The notes below the pieces were generated by a model, which saw only the letters and a program-made list of their open reading frames with translations, searched no databases and had not been told where the DNA came from. Positions 18,239 through 26,271 of a DNA stretch of 64,000 nucleotides are shown one piece after another (positions within the stretch are counted from its first letter, which is position 1; the number at the start of each line of letters is the position of its first letter). The DNA is from UBA11891 sp049890035 (GTDB lineage: Bacteria > Bacteroidota > Bacteroidia > Flavobacteriales > Flavobacteriaceae), in assembly GCA_049890035.1 (NCBI GenBank), contig JBMHCG010000057.1, positions 1 to 64,000 on the forward strand. The letters are read 5' to 3'. A program made the translations under genes and the position numbers.

Positions 18239-19336
18239 AACGATTCGACTCGTGTTCAGAGTCAGATCACTAGTTTGGAAGGGAAGCTTTCCAGCTTGGA
18301 AACAGCCGTAAACGAACTGCCTTCTTCTTCTGACATTGGCAGCAGTATCAGCGACGGGCTCTCCGACTTGCAAGCACAAATCGATGCCCTCCAAACGCAA
18401 CTTGATACGGTTGCTTCGGAAGAAGATTTGAATTCCATCAATTCCAACTTGGATGAAGTGAACCAAGATTTGGAAGAATTGTTGCAATCCAGCAATGTGT
18501 TTTCTGGTAACATCACCATCAGCTCCGATGCTACGCTTGAATTTGCCGAAGCTCTGGGGAATAAGCTGGCCATTGTAAACGGCGATGTAAAAATCACCAT
18601 CCAAGCCGACATGGACAATGCCCGTGTCTAAGCCGTTGCCAACAAGATGAAGACCATTACAGGAAACCTCAGTGTTCGTGCCGCTGCTGCAACGGTCAAG
18701 CCCATTAGTTTTGACTCCCTCGTCGGGGTTTCCAATCTAATGATTGTCCAATCCGATTACTACAAATTCCCTATGTTGGCTAGTGCCGATGAAATTACAT
18801 TGGGTGAAAACTTTGAGAGTCGTATCGAAGGGATGATCAATTTTGATAAACTGGCGCAAGTCAAATCCTTCCAAAAAGCAACCATAGACGAAAACTTTGC
18901 GGTCTCCAGTGCAGAGCTTAACACCATTAGTTTTCGAGATATGACGACGCTAAAACTAGGAAGTTTACCATACTACAGTAACGCCAAACTTACCATCCTC
19001 GGAGACGAAGGCTTTGATTTGGATTTGGGTGCTTTAAAAACAGTCAATTCTACCGGACAAAACCAAGCCTATACATTAACCATTACCGGGGCTTCTGAAT
19101 TGAATAACGAAGGGATTGTTCTTGGAACTGTCGTTCTTAAGGATGTCGCCACTGTTAATCTCGCTGCCTTTACCGGTAGTGTCTCCATCACCCTTGGAAC
19201 AGGGGGGGTATTGACTCAGTTGAGTAGAAACGCTGCAGCTCCACACGATCAGGATGACTCTACTTCTGTAACAAACATTGGTGCAGAGGCAGCCAGTAAT
19301 ACAGCAGCTACCGTTGACCGTAAGGGCTGGTTATAG
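18239..19336 (+). pseudogene. Broken paralogue of the large surface lipoprotein
   Basis: The translation matches the N-terminal third of the 975-aa lipoprotein (QITSLEGKLSSLE; LLQSSNVFSGNITI against ILESNNVYSQDVIV; ALGNKLAIVNGDV against ALGSKLSIVNGNV). Three defects are visible. The signal peptide and lipobox are missing, with a stop at 18236-18238 directly before the homology. An in-frame TAA at 18629-18631 falls where the intact paralogue has Gln167, consistent with CAA to TAA. The copy is also far shorter, about 365 codons, though its end DRKGWL resembles the intact DRVSWLAD. It lies inverted to the intact gene. Two halves (18275-18631 and 18647-19336) remain open, so decay looks recent or selection persists. 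Confidence 0.85.
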
Positions 19337-19419
19337 TACATCCCGTTAGGGACCCGCTGTTCCCTAGTTCCTGGCGCCCCGTTATCAATAAAGCAAAAGG
19401 AACGCTCCCACAGCGATCC

Positions 19420-19472
19420 ACCCACCCAAATCGATGTTTTCCATACATGGCACAAGGCGGGTGGGTTTTTTT
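19420..19472 (+). terminator. Probable intrinsic terminator after the lipoprotein pseudogene
   Basis: ACCCACCC at 19420-19427 pairs with GGGTGGGT at 19459-19466, followed by a run of T to 19472. The 31-base loop holds a smaller CCAT/ATGG hairpin. It lies 84 bases past the pseudogene stop and 37 bases before the recombinase start, which suggests that the gene was once complete at its 3' end. Confidence 0.6.
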
Positions 19473-19508
19473 ATAACACTATCATTTATTTTAAATATTG
19501 TAACTTCT

Positions 19509-20582
19509 ATGCAATTTGCAGCAAACGCTCGTTTCCTTGCCCCAATCGAACCGCTAGTGCCTGCCAAAGATGCTCATAATCGTCCCCTTCCCTTTGCTCC
19601 GGAAGAATGCCAGCCGGAAATACGGGCCTATGTGTCCAATTTTATTGCCCAAGCTCCTTTTCGAAAAAAAAAGGGCGGGCAATTGGGGCTCCAAGTTTCT
19701 TCCATTCGCAACTATCACAATTTTCTTCAACACTACTGTGAATTTGAATCCGAATGGGCTCCCGGTCAAAATCTTCTGTTTCAAGATCTCAACGCACCCT
19801 GTGTCGATGGTTTTATTCGCTGGTTGTTGGAGAAAAAACAATTCAGCACCAACCATGCAGGACGACTGATCGCCACTTTCAAAACGCTGGCTTTGGATGC
19901 CAAACGCAATGGGCTCAAAGTACATCCCGCCATTCGTTCGGTGTCTGGGTTTTCGCAAAACAGTCAAGAAAGGCTTATCAATATCCTGACCTTCGATGAC
20001 TTAGAAAAAATAAAACAAGTGACCCTACCCAAACATCTGGACAATGCCCGTCGGTGGATGGTGATTGGGTTTTGGCTGGGACAACGTGTATCGGACTTGC
20101 TTACGCTGGAACCCTATCAACTTAGAGAAACACCAAACGGCGGATTGTATGTTGATATTCACCAGCAAAAAACCGACAAAAAAGTAACGGTAGGGGTCAT
20201 CGACCCAACGGCACTCAATATGTTACGGAACCATTTTCCTAGAAAACTCTATGCACCTCGTTTTAATAAATACCTGAAATTGGTTCTCAAAGAAGCAGGG
20301 ATTCATCAAATGGTTAAAGGCTACAAATTCAATCCTACCACCAAAAGGAAAGAAATGGGGCTTTTCCCCAAATATTCTGTCATCGCTTCACACGATTTAA
20401 GACGTTCATTTGCTACCAATTTTTTTGGAAAAATCCCGACACCTATTTTGATGAATATGACCGGTCACAGTCGTGAATCCACCTTTATGAGTTACATTGG
20501 GCGCGATCCGAATCGCGATGCTGTCGCCGATCGATTTATGGAAGCTGTACGACGCTTGGATGACCAATTCAATGCTGTTTAA
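19509..20582 (+). CDS. Tyrosine site-specific recombinase (phage integrase family)
   Basis: A 357-residue DNA recombinase. An N-terminal SAM-like core-binding domain (about 60-150) is followed by the catalytic domain. The catalytic residues can be followed: Arg in GFWLGQRVSDLLTL, Lys in QQKTDKKVTVG, HxxR in ASHDLRRSFATNF, the second His/Trp position in MTGHSRESTFMSYIG, with the Tyr nucleophile in that last motif. The ATG at 19509 is preferred because the upstream 25 codons run through the terminator. It forms a 3-5' covalent DNA intermediate in integration, excision or inversion. No phage or conjugative genes are near. Targets are unknown; the neighbouring broken surface gene makes cassette or inversion switching a possibility. 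Confidence 0.9.
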   Translation: MQFAANARFLAPIEPLVPAKDAHNRPLPFAPEECQPEIRAYVSNFIAQAPFRKKKGGQLGLQVSSIRNYHNFLQHYCEFESEWAPGQNLLFQDLNAPCVDGFIRWLLEKKQFSTNHAGRLIATFKTLALDAKRNGLKVHPAIRSVSGFSQNSQERLINILTFDDLEKIKQVTLPKHLDNARRWMVIGFWLGQRVSDLLTLEPYQLRETPNGGLYVDIHQQKTDKKVTVGVIDPTALNMLRNHFPRKLYAPRFNKYLKLVLKEAGIHQMVKGYKFNPTTKRKEMGLFPKYSVIASHDLRRSFATNFFGKIPTPILMNMTGHSRESTFMSYIGRDPNRDAVADRFMEAVRRLDDQFNAV

Positions 20583-20590
20583 TATATTTG
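20556..20590 (+). promoter_or_regulatory. Possible Bacteroidota-type promoter for the 56-aa gene
   Basis: An exact TAnnTTTG box, TATATTTG at 20583-20590, lies 27 bases before the ATG of the small gene. A TTG at 20556-20558 could be the -33 element, but the 24-base spacing is a little long. Confidence 0.35.
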
Positions 20591-20617
20591 TTTTATATTT
20601 AAACAAAATATAGTGCT

Positions 20618-20788
20618 ATGAACGAATTGAGAGATAGAACTTTTGCTAGTATTCTCGAGTTAGACACCAAATCTAAGATTGAAATTTATCGTATTCTTAA
20701 GCGCCATGCCGAAAACGAGCAAAGTATCGAATGGTATGATCAAGTACTAACGCGTTTAAAAAACAATCAGGGTTTGGTCTCGGCTTAA
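20618..20788 (+). CDS. Small hypothetical protein (56 aa) downstream of the recombinase
   Basis: A short soluble protein of 56 residues, predicted helical and charged (RTFASILELDTKSKIEIYRI; AENEQSIEWYDQVLTRLK). It has no signal peptide or membrane segment and no domain I recognise. It starts 35 bases after the recombinase stop and may have its own -7 box. Its stop codon TAA shares four bases (TTAA) with the stop of the convergent metallo-hydrolase gene. It could be an accessory factor of the recombinase or an unrelated small conserved protein. The clean ATG and helical composition argue that it is real. Confidence 0.6.
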   Translation: MNELRDRTFASILELDTKSKIEIYRILKRHAENEQSIEWYDQVLTRLKNNQGLVSA

Positions 20789-21696
20789 AGCACAAAACGC
20801 TGTCCTTTTTTAGCCACTGAAAACCCCAGTGATTCCACCCTCTTGCGCTCGGCACCATCCTCCCTGAGCAAAGGATTTGTGTGATTCAAATGAATGAAAT
20901 AGACTTTTTTTCGGGTCTTTTTATCCAAATTTTTGAACCGTTCAATACTTTCCACCACAAAAGGGTGGGGAATCTCCGCCATCGATCGATTGGGCAGCTC
21001 TTTTTCGTCAAAGAAGGTTGCATCCAAAAAAGCGTAATCTACTTTTTCCAACCACTGCTCGATGGGTGTTTCCCAACGCTCCCATTTATCTATATCGGGT
21101 AAATACAAGGCTGATTTTTGGGGGCCTTGAATCCAGTACGCGACTGTTTCCGAATACTCATCCCGATGGGGAACGCGAATGGGAGTCACGCGCAAAGCAG
21201 TTGATAGGACAACTTCTCTTTGGTCTTCAAGGGCTTGTAATTGGATGTTTTGAAGGCTGATCAGTTGTTCCCAAGGTGCATTTAACCTTAAAAATTGTTG
21301 CATCCTAGGCATGGCATATACTTTGGTGTTGTGTGTATTCCAAGCCTCTCGACCCAAATGGAGCAAGCCTGTGTAATGCCCCATGTGGGCATGCGTAAGA
21401 AAAACTCCTTTTATGTTTTTTGACCCTGGTGGGAGCTGTTGCCATTGATCGGGAATATCCATGCTGATGTCAAACAGATACACTTCTTCGGAGTCTGCTA
21501 AGAGCAGTGCCAAACTACTCCCCTTTCGTTCTTCCTTTTCCAAAAGACTCAAGCCGATACAGCATTTTTTTTGACAACCCAACTGGGGCGCACCAGCATC
21601 TTGTACGGTTCCCAAAACAATTAATTCGACCGCAGGGATTTGAGCAAATAATACCTTGGTTACAAGAAGACAAAAGCCTAAAAACCAATTTCGCAT
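20785..21696 (-). CDS. MBL-fold metallo-hydrolase, PqqB-like, exported
   Basis: A 303-residue protein with a signal peptide (MRNWFLGFCLLVTKVLFAQ); the ATG at 21696 is chosen because of it. The metallo-beta-lactamase fold is marked by LGTVQDAGAPQLGC, the metal motif THAHMGHYTGL, and later HRDEYSETVAYWI, LYLPDIDKW and FIHLNHTNPL. The usual HxHxDH is HxHxGH here, so the second-metal Asp is replaced by Gly. GCQKKCC is a Cys-rich patch typical of this PqqB-related subgroup. No other pqq gene is in the window, so a role in PQQ synthesis is unlikely. Substrate unknown, probably periplasmic. Confidence 0.85.
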   Translation of the reverse strand: MRNWFLGFCLLVTKVLFAQIPAVELIVLGTVQDAGAPQLGCQKKCCIGLSLLEKEERKGSSLALLLADSEEVYLFDISMDIPDQWQQLPPGSKNIKGVFLTHAHMGHYTGLLHLGREAWNTHNTKVYAMPRMQQFLRLNAPWEQLISLQNIQLQALEDQREVVLSTALRVTPIRVPHRDEYSETVAYWIQGPQKSALYLPDIDKWERWETPIEQWLEKVDYAFLDATFFDEKELPNRSMAEIPHPFVVESIERFKNLDKKTRKKVYFIHLNHTNPLLREDGAERKRVESLGFSVAKKGQRFVL

Positions 21697-21736
21697 ACCG
21701 GATATTGTTGTAATTTTGCCAACAAGGTACGTAATT

Positions 21737-21997
21737 ATGTATTTGAACGACACCGAAGAGATCCTTGCCATCATTGTATGCATTGCCATTGTTGTAGGAT
21801 TTGTTGTCAAAACGATTCAAGACATAAAAAACACCGTAACTGAGGAAAAAGCCAAGTTCAACCAACAAAAGGAAGATGAAGAAAAAGTACGTGAACTAAT
21901 CGATTTTATTGACCAACGTACGGCCTTGATTAAAAACATTCACAACCTTCAAAAGAAAAAAGAAAATCCCAATGCCGAAAAAACTTCAGGCGAATGA
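21737..21997 (+). CDS. Small single-pass membrane protein with coiled coil (86 aa)
   Basis: An 86-residue protein. One hydrophobic helix (ILAIIVCIAIVVGFVV, residues 8-23) is followed by a charged coiled-coil region (KAKFNQQKEDEEKVRELIDFI) and a Lys-rich tail. The ATG at 21737 gives the natural membrane-protein start; the longer frame runs antisense to the hydrolase signal peptide. Its end overlaps the next small gene by 26 bases, so the two are probably translated together. I do not recognise the family. Confidence 0.65.
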   Translation: MYLNDTEEILAIIVCIAIVVGFVVKTIQDIKNTVTEEKAKFNQQKEDEEKVRELIDFIDQRTALIKNIHNLQKKKENPNAEKTSGE

Positions 21998-22127
21998 CAG
22001 CCTTCAAGATTTACTCCAAGAACTGAACAACCGTTTGAATGAAGGACACTATAACGATTCGGTTCACAAAATCAAATTATTGACCGCCAAAGAAGTAGTG
22101 GAGCGTATCCTAGAAGAAAGTTCTTAA
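21972..22127 (+). CDS. Small hypothetical protein (51 aa), overlapping the upstream gene
   Basis: A 51-residue soluble helical protein (LQDLLQELNNRLNEGHYNDS; LLTAKEVVERILEES). It starts inside the 3' end of the preceding membrane-protein gene in another frame and ends in a TTAA shared with the convergent GH16 gene. Composition and regular hydrophobic spacing support a real product. It may act together with the coiled-coil membrane protein upstream. No family recognised. Confidence 0.55.
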   Translation: MPKKLQANDSLQDLLQELNNRLNEGHYNDSVHKIKLLTAKEVVERILEESS

Positions 22128-22975
22128 GGTATGCGTTGATAGACTCGTATGTAATCGATCTGAAATTGTTGCGGGAATATGTCCTCATTTGTTACACTGC
22201 CCCCAAAGTTCCCCCCCACAGCAGCATTTAATAGCAGATAGAATGGTTTATCAAAGGGCCAATAATCAGGATTGTTTGTTCCGGGAGCATAGGTATATTG
22301 AAGTTTCCCGTCCACAAAAAAATCAATGGCTTCACTAGACCATTCGATTCCATATACATGAAACGCATCTTCCAAATTAGACACCAAAACCTTTTTCGTA
22401 TTGATCGTCGCACCGGAGCTGCTGGTGGTATGTAGAGAGTGATGAACAATACCTGGCATGCGGCCAACAAATTCCATGATATCAATTTCGCCACAGGCTG
22501 GCCATGAGTTGGTATCTATATCATTACCCAACATCCAGAAGGCAGGCCAAAGACCATCTCCTTGTGGTAGTTTGATACGGGCTTCAATTTTTCCATACTG
22601 AAACTCCTTTTTGGCTTTGGTGGTGATTCGGGTAGAAGTATAAAAATTCCCTTTCTCTATCCGGATGGTCAGTAGTCCGTCTGCTACTGTATGGTTCTTA
22701 TCCGTATAGCGCTGGAGTTCTTGATTTCCCCAACCACAGATACCGTAGTCACAGCCGTCCCCCAATTCAAAGTTCCAATCGTCCAAATTCAAGGCATCGC
22801 CTTCAAAATCATCTTCCCATACCAACGTAAAAGGTATATTTGGATCCGCTGAAATAGGGACGGTTGGTACTGCGTCCACAACTTCTGTGCTGTATTGAGG
22901 CGTTACAGTATCTTCTTCATCTCCACATTGCATCGTTCCGATTGCCAGAACCCACAAAAACACCCAATTTTTCAT
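22124..22975 (-). CDS. Glycoside hydrolase family 16 lipoprotein (beta-glucanase/laminarinase-like)
   Basis: A 283-residue secreted or surface-anchored enzyme. The lipobox is IGTMQC (Cys17). The GH16 jelly-roll has the catalytic signature GEIDIMEFVG with nucleophile Glu163, Asp165 and acid/base Glu168. Flanking it are WPAFWMLG upstream, and HVYGIEWSSEAIDFFVDGKL and PFYLLLNAAVGGNFGG downstream, all typical of bacterial beta-1,3(-1,4)-glucanases. Length fits a single-domain enzyme. The ATG at 22975 is favoured because the longer frame starts with TTG and a good promoter would leave no leader for it. Laminarin is a likely marine substrate. There is no SusC/D pair nearby, so it is not in a polysaccharide utilisation locus. 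Confidence 0.93.
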   Translation of the reverse strand: MKNWVFLWVLAIGTMQCGDEEDTVTPQYSTEVVDAVPTVPISADPNIPFTLVWEDDFEGDALNLDDWNFELGDGCDYGICGWGNQELQRYTDKNHTVADGLLTIRIEKGNFYTSTRITTKAKKEFQYGKIEARIKLPQGDGLWPAFWMLGNDIDTNSWPACGEIDIMEFVGRMPGIVHHSLHTTSSSGATINTKKVLVSNLEDAFHVYGIEWSSEAIDFFVDGKLQYTYAPGTNNPDYWPFDKPFYLLLNAAVGGNFGGSVTNEDIFPQQFQIDYIRVYQRIP

Positions 22976-22991
22976 TCCGATCAAAATTTAT

Positions 22992-23024
22992 CAAATATAT
23001 CAATCTCTCTTTTTCTACGAACAA
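22992..23024 (-). promoter_or_regulatory. Bacteroidota-type promoter for the GH16 gene
   Basis: On the minus strand an exact TAnnTTTG -7 box (TATATTTG, 22999-22992) lies 16 bases before the ATG. A TTG at 23024-23022 is 22 bases further upstream, within the usual -33 spacing. Confidence 0.55.
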
Positions 23025-23066
23025 AAACTAATGTTATCTTGGGGGACTAACTCTTATTAGAATCAA

Positions 23067-24389
23067 TTGGACGTTTTATTACCTCATGATGGGGCCAGTA
23101 TGGTTTCAATGGGCCGCGGAGCACTAGGCATGGCATTGCTGGTAGGACTGGCTTATTTACTTTCTACAGATCGAAAAAACATACCTTGGAAGACAGTGGG
23201 TTTGGGTCTCTTCGCACAATTTCTTATTGCTTTGGGTGTTTTGAAAGTGGCCTTTTTAAAAGAAGTTTTTGAAGGCTTGGGAAGTTTCTTTATCCGAATA
23301 TTAGAATATACCCAAACCGGTGCGCAAATGTTATTGGGGAACTTTGCCAATGTCGAACAATACGGTTTCATTTTTGTGTTTCAAGCCCTACCAGTTATTA
23401 TTTTCTTTTCTGCACTCACCTCAGTTTTGTATTATTTTGGGATCATCCAGAAGGTCGTAAAAGGACTGGCTTGGGGATTGACTCGCTTACTAAAAATATC
23501 GGGCACGGAAAGTTTGGCCGTTGCAGCTAATATATTCATGGGCCAGACTGAAGCACCTTTGTTAATCAAGGCGTACCTCAAACGCATGACTCGTTCGGAA
23601 TTATTCCTGGTCATGGTTGGTGGCATGGCTACCGTGGCAGGAAGTGTATTGGGGGCCTACATTAGTTTTTTAGGGGGGTCGGATCCGGAGCAACAATTGT
23701 ATTTTGCACAAAACCTACTGGCCGCTTCAGTTATGGCGGCACCCGGAGCTGTTGTCATCGCAAAAATTATCTACCCTCAAACCGAACCCATTTCCAGTGA
23801 AATTCATATCCCGCGAGAAGAAATCGGAAGTAATTTTTTAACAGCCATATCCAACGGTACTTCCGAAGGTGTTCGAATGGCGGTCAATGTTGCTGCTATG
23901 CTACTGGTTTTTATTTCACTGATCGCTCTGGTCAACGGTGTTTTAGGAGCCGTTGGGGGTTGGGTTGGACTGAACGATTGGATTGCTGCTCACACAGTCT
24001 ATGATTCCCTCTCGGTAGAATTTGTCTTAGGACATTTGTTTGCTCCCCTCATGTGGTTATTGGGTGTCGCTTATGAAGATATGACCTTGATCGGGCAACT
24101 AATTGGAATCAAATTGGTCGCCAGTGAATTTGTTGCTTATACTCAACTGGCGGAACTACAAAACATGAGTAGTCTCCTCCACTTTCAATATCAAAAGTCC
24201 ATTGTTATGGCAACCTACATGCTTTGTGGTTTTGCGAATTTTGCCTCCATTGGCATTCAAATCGGCGGAATCGGCATCATCGCTCCCAGTAAGAGACAAC
24301 TCCTTACCGAATTGGGATTGCGCGCCATGTTAGGAGGGACCCTCGTGTCGCTACTTTCGGCAACCATGGCTGGAATGATTTTGGGTTGA
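23067..24389 (+). CDS. Concentrative nucleoside transporter (CNT/NupC family)
   Basis: A 440-residue inner-membrane symporter importing nucleosides with Na+ or H+. Ten or so hydrophobic segments are seen. CNT hallmarks are FFSALTSVLYYFG, SGTESLAVAANIFMGQTEAPLL near 150 (nucleoside-binding Gln-Thr-Glu) and the C-terminal LCGFANFASIGIQIGGIG. The frame starts with TTG at 23067; an ATG at 23100 would give 429 residues and begins closer to the usual family N-terminus, so the start is uncertain. It is divergent from the GH16 gene and converges, 5 bases apart, on an SSS symporter gene. Confidence 0.93.
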   Translation: MDVLLPHDGASMVSMGRGALGMALLVGLAYLLSTDRKNIPWKTVGLGLFAQFLIALGVLKVAFLKEVFEGLGSFFIRILEYTQTGAQMLLGNFANVEQYGFIFVFQALPVIIFFSALTSVLYYFGIIQKVVKGLAWGLTRLLKISGTESLAVAANIFMGQTEAPLLIKAYLKRMTRSELFLVMVGGMATVAGSVLGAYISFLGGSDPEQQLYFAQNLLAASVMAAPGAVVIAKIIYPQTEPISSEIHIPREEIGSNFLTAISNGTSEGVRMAVNVAAMLLVFISLIALVNGVLGAVGGWVGLNDWIAAHTVYDSLSVEFVLGHLFAPLMWLLGVAYEDMTLIGQLIGIKLVASEFVAYTQLAELQNMSSLLHFQYQKSIVMATYMLCGFANFASIGIQIGGIGIIAPSKRQLLTELGLRAMLGGTLVSLLSATMAGMILG

Positions 24390-24394
24390 TCCGT

Positions 24395-26188
24395 TTATTC
24401 TTGTTTTCGCAGTTTTTTCCAAGCAAACCATAAGCCTACAAATGAAACAAGGGCTAAACCACTTACCTTAATGCCAGTTCCCATTTGCCCATACAAAAAA
24501 TATCCTGTCGCAAAGAGAAGGCAATAAATACTCAGGGAACCCAAAAGCATGCATACAATACCCATAGGCACGTTCCACCCTTTCTGTATAGATGAAAGGT
24601 TTTGCTTGTTTGCCTTGGCTTTCTGATAGACAGCTCGCCAACCCGGTCCCCCAGGATGTATTTTTTCAACAAACGAAATTAAAACCGTATCTGACTCCGG
24701 TGGCGTAACAAGAGTAACAACAATCCAACTCAGTGTGGTTATTCCCACTCCAAAAACTAGCTGTGTCGTTGCGTCGAAGGCAGTTCCTCCCAGAGCTGGA
24801 TGAATCAATTCCAAATACAGGGCAATCAAAAAAGAAACCACCATTGCTGTAATTTCACTGTAAATGTTTATCCGCCACCAGAACCAACGCAAAATAAACA
24901 AAAGGCCCGTTCCTGCCCCAATCTGCAACAAGATGCTAAAGGCCTGAAGGGCATTTTGCAATGCCAATGCCAACAAACCCGCCAGTACCATCAGTATAAC
25001 AGTTGTTACTCTTCCAATTGCCACTAATTTTTTTTCGCTCGCTTGAGGATCAACAAATCGGCGATAAAAATCATGAACAACATAGGAAGAGCCCCAATTC
25101 AGATGCGAAGAAAGTGTAGACATGAATGCGGCGATCAGAGAAGCTAATAACAACCCTAACAAACCCGGTGGTAAAAAGCTCATCATGGCTGGATAAGCTA
25201 AATCATGACCAATAACCGAAGGGTCTAAATTAGGGAAAGCCGTTTGTATGGAATCCAAAGTTGGGAAAATGATGACAGAGGCCAAAGCGACCAATATCCA
25301 TGGCCAAGGACGGACAGCGTAATGCATAAAATTAAATAATAACGTTGCCCAAATAGCATTCTTTTCATCTTTGGCTGATAGCATTCGTTGGGCGACATAG
25401 CCACCGCCACCGGGTTCGGCACCTGGATACCAAACACTCCACCACTGCAATGCAATCGGAATGATAAATAAAGTGACAAATATTTCCGTGTCTGATAGGG
25501 GTGGAATAAGATCAAGTTTAGGCACTACTTGAGGGTGTGCAACCAGCGCTTTCAACCCCCCTATTTGGGGTAAATCAATTACTACAATCGCCGCTCCTAT
25601 TGTAGCTGTCATCGCTAAAAGAAATTGAAAAAAATCGGTGATAATAACACCTCGCAAACCGCCCAATGATGAATAGACAACGGTTACAGTAGCTGCAACA
25701 AAAAGGGTTTGCAGGGGAGAAAAACCCAATAGCACTCCTCCTATTTTGATCCCTGCCAAACAAACAGTCGCCATGATCATCACATTGAAAAAGACACCCA
25801 AATACAGGGCTCGAAACCCCCGTAAAAAAGCAGCTCCTTTTCCACTGTAACGCAATTCATAAAATTCTAAATCTGTCAATACTTCCGATCGGCGCCAGAG
25901 TTTGGCATAAACAAAAACGGTCAACATACCGGTCAGTAAAAAAGCCCACCAGACCCAATTGCCCGACACGCCATTGGTTCGTACGATATCGGTTACCAAA
26001 TTGGGGGTGTCGGCTGAAAAAGTGGTAGCCACCATTGAAATGCCCAACAACCACCATGGCATGTTACGCCCCGAAAGAAAAAAATCATTCACGCTCTGTC
26101 CAGCAGAACGTGCTGTCCATAAGCCAATGGCCAATGAAATAATAAAAAAAGCAGCTATTATGCCCCAATCTAGTGTAGTTAACAACAT
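24395..26188 (-). CDS. Sodium:solute symporter (SSS family)
   Basis: A 597-residue inner-membrane transporter with about 13-14 hydrophobic segments. It starts MLLTTLDWGIIAAFFIISLAIG. The N-terminal SSS motif DFFLSGRNMPWWLLGISMVATTFSADT (Na+-site region) is clear, as are YSSLGGLRGVIITDFFQF and ASLIAAFMSTLSSHLNWGSSY. The polar C-terminal segment and the Trp-rich loop YRRF recall sugar or sialic-acid-type SSS members of Bacteroidota. The substrate cannot be read. No catabolic partner lies in its operon; the next gene on this strand is over 2 kb away. Confidence 0.92.
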   Translation of the reverse strand: MLLTTLDWGIIAAFFIISLAIGLWTARSAGQSVNDFFLSGRNMPWWLLGISMVATTFSADTPNLVTDIVRTNGVSGNWVWWAFLLTGMLTVFVYAKLWRRSEVLTDLEFYELRYSGKGAAFLRGFRALYLGVFFNVMIMATVCLAGIKIGGVLLGFSPLQTLFVAATVTVVYSSLGGLRGVIITDFFQFLLAMTATIGAAIVVIDLPQIGGLKALVAHPQVVPKLDLIPPLSDTEIFVTLFIIPIALQWWSVWYPGAEPGGGGYVAQRMLSAKDEKNAIWATLLFNFMHYAVRPWPWILVALASVIIFPTLDSIQTAFPNLDPSVIGHDLAYPAMMSFLPPGLLGLLLASLIAAFMSTLSSHLNWGSSYVVHDFYRRFVDPQASEKKLVAIGRVTTVILMVLAGLLALALQNALQAFSILLQIGAGTGLLFILRWFWWRINIYSEITAMVVSFLIALYLELIHPALGGTAFDATTQLVFGVGITTLSWIVVTLVTPPESDTVLISFVEKIHPGGPGWRAVYQKAKANKQNLSSIQKGWNVPMGIVCMLLGSLSIYCLLFATGYFLYGQMGTGIKVSGLALVSFVGLWFAWKKLRKQE

Positions 26189-26271
26189 TTCAACTTGGTT
26201 TTATTTTCTTAAATATAGCACAAAATCCTCGCCACTGACTTCATTCCTTCTGAAAATGAATACTTTTGAGT

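Noticed and set aside
18224..18604. A 127-codon N-terminal extension of dacB
   Set aside because: It is antisense to the lipoprotein pseudogene, whose own frame has clear homology; the dacB signal peptide begins at the ATG at 18223.
26255..26265. TACTTTTG before the periplasmic hypothetical gene as a promoter
   Set aside because: Only a few bases separate it from the start codon and no -33 element is visible.
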